Shown piece after piece: positions 1 through 4,978 of a stretch of DNA of 15,573 bases. This DNA is from JBFGCM01 sp041581135 (lineage in GTDB: Bacteria; Actinomycetota; Acidimicrobiia; Spongiisociales; UBA5794): NCBI GenBank assembly GCA_041581135.1, contig JBFGCM010000085.1:1-15573 (forward strand). The letters are read 5' to 3'. The notes below the pieces were generated by a model. It was not told the origin of the DNA, did no database searches, and worked only from the letters and a program-made list of their open reading frames with translations. The stretch's first letter is position 1; every line of letters starts with the position of its first letter. Made by a program: the position numbers and the translations under genes.

Positions 1-651
1 CTCGTGGGGATCGCCGTCGTGGCGGCGATGGAGCAGCGCAGCCTCTCCCGCGCAGTACCCGCCGGTGTGGCGATCGCCGTGGTGGCTTGGCGGCCGGCCC
101 CGGCCTTCGGTGCCGTCCTCGTCGTTGCTCCGATAGTCGGCTTCGTCGCTGCGATGCGATCGATGGCCCGTCGCCACGCCCGACGGGTTCGGATCGAACA
201 CGACGTCACATTGCTCGGCGAGCTGGTGGGTCTCGGCCTGGGTGCCGGCCTCACCTTCGCCGCAGCCCTACGGCGCGCCGCCGCCGAGGTCGGGCCCGCG
301 TTGCAGAGCGAAGTCACCCAGCTCCTGCGCCGAGCGAACGAGGTCGGCCTGTCGTCGGCACTGGTGACGGCGCAGGGTCACGCCAGAGCGCTCTATTCGC
401 TGGCAGGTCGCGCCGTCGCCACCGGAGCACCACTCGCCGCGGCGGTCGCGTCGTTCGTGTCCGAGCGTCGTCGCGCCGAACGGGCCCGGGCCCTCGTCGA
501 GGCGCGCAAGCTGCCAGTCCGCTTGTTGTTCCCGCTGGCGCTCCTCATCCTCCCCGGGTTCGTCGTGTTGACGCTGGGGCCGGCGTTGCTTGGTGCCGTC
601 GAACGACTGCAGTTCTCGCTTCCCTCCGTCGTCGGCCGGTTGCCGACATGA
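1..651 (+). CDS. Tad pilus inner-membrane platform protein, TadC-like (T2SSF family), 5' end outside window or very near it
   Basis: This is a type II secretion F-domain protein, the inner-membrane platform that couples the TadA ATPase to pilin assembly in Tad/Flp pili. The frame is open to base 1. A GTG at position 4 gives 215 residues, but the true start may lie further left. Seen in the sequence (numbering from the GTG): a hydrophobic stretch near residues 20-50, a basic region (ARRHARRVR, about 55-63), the soluble helical F domain with LGLGAGLTFAAALRRA at about 76-91, and a C-terminal membrane helix at about 173-195 (LLFPLALLILPGFVVLTLGP), which is typical of TadB/TadC. It is followed after 37 bases by a small pilin and then by TadE- and TadG-like genes. 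That order matches Rv3657c-Rv3654c of mycobacteria and supports TadC rather than TadB. The TadZ, TadA and TadB genes should lie to the left. Confidence 0.85.
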   Translation, partial: LVGIAVVAAMEQRSLSRAVPAGVAIAVVAWRPAPAFGAVLVVAPIVGFVAAMRSMARRHARRVRIEHDVTLLGELVGLGLGAGLTFAAALRRAAAEVGPALQSEVTQLLRRANEVGLSSALVTAQGHARALYSLAGRAVATGAPLAAAVASFVSERRRAERARALVEARKLPVRLLFPLALLILPGFVVLTLGPALLGAVERLQFSLPSVVGRLPT

Positions 652-688
652 GCGCCGCCCGCAGGCTGGCGTAGGAAAGGAGCGAACG

Positions 689-865
689 ATGATCCGAACG
701 ATCCATCAGGCAGAGCACGGTCAGGCGACCGCCGAGTACGCCTTGGTGCTGGTGGCTGCCGCTGCGGTGGCACTGGCGCTCATTGTGTGGGCGACCACCT
801 CCGGGGCGCTGCCGGCGTTCTTCAACCTCGTCATGGACAAGGTCAGTGCGGTGGCCTCCGGGTGA
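689..865 (+). CDS. Small Flp/Tad-type pilin (DUF4244-like), 58 aa
   Basis: This is a short type IVb-like pilin, probably the major subunit of the pilus built by the adjacent Tad genes. The protein has a short charged leader (MIRTIHQAEHG) and then QATAEYALVLVAAAAVALAL. Cleavage by a prepilin peptidase after Gly11 would leave Glu at mature position +5, the hallmark of class III signal sequences. The hydrophobic assembly helix runs from about residue 17 to 36, and only about 20 residues follow it. Length and position (TadC, pilin, TadE, TadG-like) fit the actinobacterial DUF4244 pilin, as in Rv3656c. The ATG at 689 is preceded by a strong purine-rich ribosome-binding site (GGAAAGGAG). Its stop overlaps the TadE start by four bases (GTGA), implying coupled translation. 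Confidence 0.85.
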   Translation: MIRTIHQAEHGQATAEYALVLVAAAAVALALIVWATTSGALPAFFNLVMDKVSAVASG

Positions 866-1227
866 GCCGGGAGCGGGGTAGCGCCGCTGTGGAGTTCGCC
901 TTGGTGCTGCCGCTGGTGCTCCTCGTGCTGCTCGCCGTCGTCGAAGTCGCCGTGGTGGCGCGAACCCAGCTCGAACTGGTCAACGCGGCGCGGGAAGGGG
1001 CCAGACAGGCGGCCACGCACACCGATCCATCTCTGGCGGTGGGCGCGGTGCAGGCAGCTCTCGGCGACGGCCTCGCCGCCCGCACCCGGGTCGCCGTCAC
1101 CAGGCCACCCGCGGTGGGGGAGGCGGCCGAAGTCAGACTCACCCTATCCCACGCTGTCGCCACGCCGGTCTTCGGCGGGTTCACCGTCGACTTGACGGCA
1201 CGGGCCTCGATGCGAGTCGAACGGTGA
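862..1227 (+). CDS. TadE-like minor pilin / pseudopilin, 121 aa
   Basis: This is a TadE-family protein, a pilin-like membrane protein needed for Flp pilus assembly. I chose GTG 862 because it overlaps the upstream pilin stop (GTGA) and starts the protein just before the class III signal MSRERG/SAAVEFALVLPLV, where Glu is again +5 after the predicted Gly6 cleavage site. The hydrophobic helix covers about residues 11-33. It is followed by RTQLELVNAAREGARQAA, the conserved TadE-like segment (N-AREGAR). The C-terminal half is a small soluble domain of about 75 residues. Its stop overlaps the next start by four bases (GTGA at 1224-1227), so the pilin, TadE and TadG-like genes form one tightly coupled unit. 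Confidence 0.88.
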   Translation: MSRERGSAAVEFALVLPLVLLVLLAVVEVAVVARTQLELVNAAREGARQAATHTDPSLAVGAVQAALGDGLAARTRVAVTRPPAVGEAAEVRLTLSHAVATPVFGGFTVDLTARASMRVER

Positions 1228-1607
1228 ACCAGCGCGGCTCCGCCTCCGTGGTGATGCTCGGAGTCGTCGGCCTCCTCCTGCTGCTCGCCGTGGCGGTCGC
1301 CGACGTCGGCATGCTGTTGGGAGCCCGGCTGCAGGCTGCGGCTGCTGCCGATGCGGCGGCCCTCGCCGCTGCGCCGGTGACGTTTGCCCCGTTCGGCGCC
1401 ACGGCCGGGCCCCGGGAGGAGGCGGCTCGGTTTGCTTCCGCCAACGGCTCCACGCTGGTCTCGTGCCACTGCCCGGTCGATCGAACGTGGAACACGCGAC
1501 AGGTCGAGGTCACGGTGGAGCGCTCCGTCCGCCTCCTCATGATGGGCAACCGCACCGTGGCGGCGTCGTCCCGGGCCGAATTCGTTCCGGTGGCCCTGCT
1601 GGAGTGA
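1224..1607 (+). CDS. TadG-like (helicase/secretion-neighbourhood TadE-like) protein, 127 aa
   Basis: This is a small pilus-associated membrane protein of the family that ends actinobacterial Tad operons (Rv3654c-like). It starts at GTG 1224, overlapping the TadE stop. Seen: MNQRG/SASVVMLGVVGLLLLLAVAVADVG, a class III-like leader with a hydrophobic helix at about residues 9-29. The next segment, ARLQAAAAADAAALAAA (34-50), is the conserved A-AAD-AALAA region. A Cys-x-Cys pair (SCHCPV) sits near residues 80-85. Unlike the pilin and TadE genes, it lacks Glu at +5 (Val is there), so it may not be processed or assembled in the same way. It is the last gene of the operon; the following 143 bases (1608-1750) hold no recognisable gene and no convincing terminator. 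Confidence 0.8.
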   Translation: MNQRGSASVVMLGVVGLLLLLAVAVADVGMLLGARLQAAAAADAAALAAAPVTFAPFGATAGPREEAARFASANGSTLVSCHCPVDRTWNTRQVEVTVERSVRLLMMGNRTVAASSRAEFVPVALLE

Positions 1608-1750
1608 CGAGCGGTCCACCGACCGCCCACGGAACGGCGTGAGAGCACGACGAGGCCGCGCGATCTCGCTCGGTCTCCGACGCAGCCCATACCCGACGCA
1701 ATGCGACTGAGTAGGTTCGTTTGGCAGACGAGCGACGGGAGGACTCAGCG

Positions 1751-2311
1751 ATGGCCAAGGAGACAGCACCGGACCCGCTCGATCGGCTGTTGGACGGAAC
1801 GGAACGCCTGCTGGTCGGATTCGCCGATCGGACGGCATCGTTCGGACCAGACGACGGTTTCAACGTGGGGGGCCTCGTCAGCAGAGTGATCAATGCGTCG
1901 TTTCAGTTGGTCCGCAAAGCGATCGGGGCCGGGCTGGCCGGGGTCGGAGCCATCGGGGACGAGGTCGAGGAGATCCTCGACGCCTTGGGCGCCGACGAGC
2001 TGGTCGAGACGCTCAACAAGGCCCTGAAAGAGGCGACCACGCCGGCAGACGTAGCGGCGGTGGGGACGCTGCTTCCGCTCGTGAAGAAGACATTGCGGTT
2101 CATCGTCGAGACGTTCAAGGTCCAACTCTCGTTCGACCTCGACAAGGTGCTGGAGTTCATCGACGAGTTGGCGACGACGGCGATGGATCAGGTGTCGCCC
2201 AAGGGGGCCGAGGCCATGCACCGCTCGGAAGTGCGGTTCTTGGAGGCGCAGTACCACCTCGACCGGCTCGCTGCCGTCAAGGAGATGCCGGGGGCGGGGA
2301 ACGGTCGGTGA
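1751..2311 (+). CDS. Hypothetical helical protein, 186 aa
   Basis: I do not recognise this protein. ATG 1751 is chosen over the in-frame TTG at 1721 because GGGAGG (1737-1742) lies eight bases upstream of it. The predicted protein is almost entirely helical. It has a charged N-terminus (MAKETAPDPLDRLLDGTERLL), a glycine/alanine-rich stretch around residues 38-64 (GLVSRVINASFQLV, then GAGLAGVGAIG) that is too weak for a confident membrane helix, and then amphipathic heptad-like segments (DEVEEILDALGADELVETLNKALKEA, LLPLVKKTLRFIVETFKV, LDKVLEFIDELATTAMDQV). There is no signal peptide. It faces the next gene tail to tail with about 60 bases between. Base composition and codon use look like those of its neighbours, so nothing suggests recent transfer. 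It could be a membrane-associated or scaffold protein; no function is assigned. Confidence 0.65.
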   Translation: MAKETAPDPLDRLLDGTERLLVGFADRTASFGPDDGFNVGGLVSRVINASFQLVRKAIGAGLAGVGAIGDEVEEILDALGADELVETLNKALKEATTPADVAAVGTLLPLVKKTLRFIVETFKVQLSFDLDKVLEFIDELATTAMDQVSPKGAEAMHRSEVRFLEAQYHLDRLAAVKEMPGAGNGR

Positions 2312-2370
2312 CCCGCGGCGCGGCCACGGTCCAGGCGGAACGGTGTCCTGTCGCCTCGAATCTCGCGGCT

Positions 2371-2748
2371 TCAGTCGGAATGCGCCTCGTCGATGGGGTC
2401 GCCGGCGTCAGCCGATTCCACGGCATCGCCGGTGCGGCGAGCATCCTCCGCCTTCTTGCGCAAGGTTTCGCCCAGCTCACTGAAGGTATCGCCGATGGCC
2501 TCCATGAACGACGCGCCGGCACTCTTGGCGTCGGAGCGCACCTGCTCGTCCTTCGCCGCGTCCCCCAGCGAATCAAAGGCCGCCTTCAACGAGTCGATGA
2601 GGTTGTCGGAGCCGGTTTGCTGTGACCTCTTGAAGTGGCTCTTGAAGCTTGCACCGAGAGTCGAGAACTCGTCGCCGACGCGGCGCCACGGGTCATCACT
2701 CGGTTCTGTCTGCTCGTCGGCCGGCTCCGCCGGCAGGTGCTCTTCCAT
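2371..2748 (-). CDS. Hypothetical acidic helical protein co-operonic with mobA, 125 aa
   Basis: The family is not recognised. ATG 2748 is preceded by AGGAGG (bases 2758-2753), four bases away, and this site overlaps the TAG stop of the upstream mobA-like gene. The protein is therefore probably translated as the last gene of the xdhC-mobA transcript. It is soluble and acidic: an N-terminal low-complexity segment rich in Glu/Asp/Pro (about 1-20), a central region DPWRRVGDEFSTLGASFKSHF (about 19-39), then two helical segments, DNLIDSLKAAFDSLGDAAKDE and GASFMEAIGDTFSELGETLRKKAEDA. The F-x2-L-G pattern recurs three times (DEFSTLGASF, AAFDSLGDAA, DTFSELGETL), suggesting short degenerate amphipathic repeats. 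The C-terminus is acidic. No signal peptide or membrane helix is present. Confidence 0.65.
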   Translation of the reverse strand: MEEHLPAEPADEQTEPSDDPWRRVGDEFSTLGASFKSHFKRSQQTGSDNLIDSLKAAFDSLGDAAKDEQVRSDAKSAGASFMEAIGDTFSELGETLRKKAEDARRTGDAVESADAGDPIDEAHSD

Positions 2749-2752
2749 CACG

Positions 2753-2758
2753 CCTCCT
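2753..2758 (-). promoter_or_regulatory. Ribosome-binding site overlapping the mobA stop codon
   Basis: Read on the minus strand, AGGAGG occupies 2758-2753. The mobA-like stop TAG is at 2759-2757, so the first two bases of the site (AG) are the last two bases of the stop codon. The ATG of the 125-aa downstream gene follows after CGTG (2752-2749). A perfect Shine-Dalgarno fused to a stop codon implies the downstream gene is made from the same transcript, by re-initiation or coupled initiation. The four-base spacing is short but usable. Confidence 0.65.
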
Positions 2759-3353
2759 ATGGGGTTCCGAACCCGAACGATTCGTGTGCTTCTACATAAT
2801 CCTGCCACGTGTTGATGTCCTGCGGCCTGAGCTGGGGGACCATCACCATGCGCACGTCGTCCGAGTGGTCGCTGAGGAACCGGAACAGGGCCTTGTCTCC
2901 GGACAGCTCTTGGAGCAGCGGGAACACCGCCCGTGACAGCACGTACGGGTGGCCCACGCCGTCGTGGTACTCGGCGACGGCCGCCCAGGGGTGAAGGCGC
3001 CGCCAGTCGTCGACGAGGGTGTCGATGATGGGCGGATCGATCTCTGGAGAATCCCCCAGGAGCACTACCACCGCATCGACATCTCCCAGTGCCTCGATCC
3101 CGGTACGGAGTGACGTGATGGTCCCCTCGGCGTGGTCTGGATTGTGAACGAGCTTGGCCCGCTGCAGCTCGAGATCCTCCAGCTCGTGGGCGCCGGTGAC
3201 CACGACCACGTCATCGAGTGATGAGGATTCGGCGTTGCGGACCGTCCACCCGACCACGGTGGTGTCGCCGAACCGAAGGTTCTGCTTGGCGCGGCCCATA
3301 CGGGTGGCGGCCCCGGCGGCGAGCACGACGCCTCCGATGCGGCCCTCACTCAT
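2757..3353 (-). CDS. MobA/MocA-like molybdenum cofactor nucleotidyltransferase (PucB-type), 198 aa
   Basis: The family transfers CMP or GMP from CTP/GTP to molybdopterin, giving the dinucleotide cofactor that is inserted into Mo hydroxylases. Seen: the N-terminal nucleotide-binding signature LAAGAATRMGRAKQNL (residues 11-26), including Arg18, Gly20 and Lys23; the metal/nucleotide-contact segment VVVLLGD (95-101, Asp101); GHPYVLSRAVFPLL (134-147); SGDKALFRFL (151-160); and DINTWQDY (179-186). The GHP and SGDK motifs resemble MocA, the cytidylyltransferase used by the xanthine dehydrogenase family. Length is normal. ATG 3353 overlaps the end of xdhC by eight bases and has no Shine-Dalgarno, so it depends on translation of xdhC. 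In Bacillus, PucA (XdhC-like) and PucB are the equivalent pair of accessory genes. CMP versus GMP specificity cannot be settled by eye. Confidence 0.85.
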   Translation of the reverse strand: MSEGRIGGVVLAAGAATRMGRAKQNLRFGDTTVVGWTVRNAESSSLDDVVVVTGAHELEDLELQRAKLVHNPDHAEGTITSLRTGIEALGDVDAVVVLLGDSPEIDPPIIDTLVDDWRRLHPWAAVAEYHDGVGHPYVLSRAVFPLLQELSGDKALFRFLSDHSDDVRMVMVPQLRPQDINTWQDYVEAHESFGFGTP

Positions 3354-4455
3354 GCTTGGGGTGGATCGACTCGGAACGGTCACGGAGGTAGCCGGCCGGC
3401 CGGTCGCCGCGCACTGCGAGGATCTCGGCCAGGATCGCCCACGCGATCTCCTGGGGTCCGTCCGCACCGATGTCCAGGCCGGCAGGGCCGAACATCACTG
3501 CCAGGTCGGTGTCGGTGGGTTCGACGCCGTTGCCCCGGACGTACTCGAGCAGCTTGTGCGATCGCTCCTTGGGGCCCAGCAACCCGATGTAGCGCACCGG
3601 GGTGCCGCACAGGGCGGCCAGGTAGTCACCGTCGCGCAAGAAGTTGTGGGACATCAGAACGGCGTAGGTGTCACGCCCTGGCTGGACGGCTCCGGCGATG
3701 GTTGCCGGCGGCCCCACGAGGAACCCGGTCGCGGTGGGGAAGCGCTCATGGGTCGGTGCTCCTGGACGCTCATCGGCCACGAACACGTCGAACCCGAGTG
3801 CAGCAGCCTGGGCGACCAGCGGCTGGGCGTCGCGTCCGGTGCCGCAGACGATGAGCCGCGGCGCCGGACGCACCGCCTCGATGAACAGGTCGACGACCGT
3901 GTCACCATCGCTCACGCTCGTTTGGCGCGTCGTACCGGACTCCACCGCCTCTGACCCCAGACGCGCCGCCTCGCGGTCGACACGGGCGCCGCCCACAGAG
4001 CCTTCGACGATCTCGCCCGGACGCACCACCATCCGCTGCGCAGTGACGACATCGGTCACCAGGGCGGCCGGAGCGGTGCCGTCGAGCGTGGCTCCGATGG
4101 CGGCTGCGGCTTCCCTAGCCGTGGCGGCGGGCTCGAACAGCACCGTCGTGATGCCGTTGCAGCCGAGACCCCAGCCCCACACCATGTCGTCGTCGGCGGT
4201 GAGGTCATACACCCGGACCTCGGGGCGGCCTGCGCTGATGACATCTCTGGCCGCCGATTCCACTTCGCCTTCCAGGCACCCGCCGCTCACCGTGCCGACG
4301 CTGGTGCCGGCGGCCGGGACCAGCTGGCGGGCTCCTGGCAGTCGGTAGGTCGAGCCCTCGACGGCGATGATCGTGGCGAGCGCGTACTCCACGGCGGCCT
4401 CGTCGAGCTGCTGCATTGCAGCGATGACGTCGCGGAGCTCACGAACGGCGTTCAT
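3346..4455 (-). CDS. xdhC: XdhC/CoxI family molybdenum-cofactor insertion and sulfuration factor, 369 aa
   Basis: XdhC binds the molybdenum cofactor, promotes its sulfuration and delivers it to xanthine dehydrogenase. Seen: the N-terminal XdhC_CoxI domain with SGGCLEGEV (57-65) and WGWGLGCNGI (93-102), the two cysteine motifs of the family. The C-terminal Rossmann-like domain starts with RLIVCGTGRDAQPL (200-213) and continues with VLMSHNFLRDGDYL (266-279), YIGLLGPKERS (289-299) and GLDIGADGPQEIAWAILAEILA (327-348). Length is normal for the two-domain form. The ATG at 4455 has no Shine-Dalgarno; instead a TAGTAT sequence sits six bases upstream, which would make the transcript leaderless. It overlaps mobA by eight bases downstream. 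It is separated from the structural dehydrogenase genes by an opposite-strand lipoprotein gene, so maturation genes probably have their own promoter. Confidence 0.92.
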   Translation of the reverse strand: MNAVRELRDVIAAMQQLDEAAVEYALATIIAVEGSTYRLPGARQLVPAAGTSVGTVSGGCLEGEVESAARDVISAGRPEVRVYDLTADDDMVWGWGLGCNGITTVLFEPAATAREAAAAIGATLDGTAPAALVTDVVTAQRMVVRPGEIVEGSVGGARVDREAARLGSEAVESGTTRQTSVSDGDTVVDLFIEAVRPAPRLIVCGTGRDAQPLVAQAAALGFDVFVADERPGAPTHERFPTATGFLVGPPATIAGAVQPGRDTYAVLMSHNFLRDGDYLAALCGTPVRYIGLLGPKERSHKLLEYVRGNGVEPTDTDLAVMFGPAGLDIGADGPQEIAWAILAEILAVRGDRPAGYLRDRSESIHPKHE

Positions 4456-4461
4456 GAGCCG

Positions 4462-4467
4462 ATACTA
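4462..4467 (-). promoter_or_regulatory. Candidate -10 element for a leaderless xdhC transcript
   Basis: On the minus strand, TAGTAT (TAnnnT, four matches to TATAAT) ends six bases before the xdhC ATG. That puts the expected transcription start on or next to the A of ATG. No Shine-Dalgarno is present. No clear -35 hexamer is visible at the normal spacing. Leaderless genes are common in actinobacteria, so the call is plausible but rests on one hexamer and geometry. Confidence 0.4.
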
Positions 4468-4498
4468 CGGGTGGGCCTGACCGGTCTGCCCGGACGGC

Positions 4499-4514
4499 GT
4501 AGCCTTCGGGCTAC
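4499..4514. promoter_or_regulatory. Perfect inverted repeat (GTAGCC-TTCG-GGCTAC) abutting a start codon
   Basis: Two 6-base arms flank a TTCG loop, ending two bases before the ATG (4517) of the SnoaL-like lipoprotein and 44 bases upstream of the divergent xdhC start. In RNA it would form a short hairpin with a stable UUCG-type loop, exactly where a ribosome-binding site would normally be. In DNA it could be a 16-bp operator between the divergent genes. Which, if either, is not decidable from one copy. Confidence 0.45.
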
Positions 4515-4516
4515 CT

Positions 4517-4978
4517 ATGTCACGTGTTCGCTCGATCTGTGCCGTCTGCGCCGTCCTGCTCCTGGTCGTGGCTGCGTGCTCGACAGAATCCACGAGGCGG
4601 CCGTTGGACGTGGCCGAGGCCTGGCGAGACGCCAATCGCCGGCTGGACGTCGACGCCATGATGCAGCTCTACGCGGCCGATCGGGTCGAGTTCATCGATC
4701 CGCACAGCCCCGACCCGGTGCTCGGCAAGGCGGACATCAGGGAAGCGTACGAGAGTCTGTTCGGGCTGCCGGACGTCCTCATCAACACCGGGATCCCGGC
4801 AGTGGCCGGCAGGCGCGTCACCATCGAGTGGCTGTGGCGGGGCACCGATCCCGCATCCGGCGAGGAGTACTCCATCCGCGGCGTCTCGGTGCTGACCATC
4901 GAGGACGGTCTCATCGTTCGGGAGGCGGCGTACTACGACACGACGCACTCCCCGTTCGCCCCCATGACGAGCGGCTAG
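4517..4978 (+). CDS. Lipoprotein with SnoaL-like / NTF2-fold domain, 153 aa
   Basis: This is a predicted surface lipoprotein. The first 20 residues form a signal peptide (MSRVRSICAVCAVLLLVVAA) followed by the lipobox cysteine Cys21. The remaining ~130 residues match the SnoaL-like/NTF2 pattern: DVAEAWRDANRRLDVDAMMQLYAADRVEFIDPHS (31-64), then GKADIREAYESLFG (70-83), then beta strands with the VTIEWLWRG and LTIEDGLIVREAAYYD segments. The family covers small cyclases, isomerases and ligand-binding proteins; substrate is unknown. It lies on the opposite strand between the xanthine dehydrogenase and xdhC genes. ATG 4517 is the only reasonable start and has no Shine-Dalgarno; an inverted repeat (4499-4514) occupies that position. 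Its TAG stop overlaps the TAG stop of the convergent molybdopterin-subunit gene within a shared CTAG at 4975-4978. Confidence 0.8.
   Translation: MSRVRSICAVCAVLLLVVAACSTESTRRPLDVAEAWRDANRRLDVDAMMQLYAADRVEFIDPHSPDPVLGKADIREAYESLFGLPDVLINTGIPAVAGRRVTIEWLWRGTDPASGEEYSIRGVSVLTIEDGLIVREAAYYDTTHSPFAPMTSG

Noticed and set aside
843..1838. 331-codon minus-strand frame opposite TadE and TadG-like genes
   Set aside because: It is a shadow of two coupled Tad genes with overlapping stops and starts; its translation is Arg/Ser-rich and featureless.
2312..2370. Possible terminator between the two convergent hypothetical genes
   Set aside because: The best inverted repeat (AGGCG...CGCCT, about 14-base loop) is only five base pairs and has no T-run; not distinguishable from chance in GC-rich DNA.
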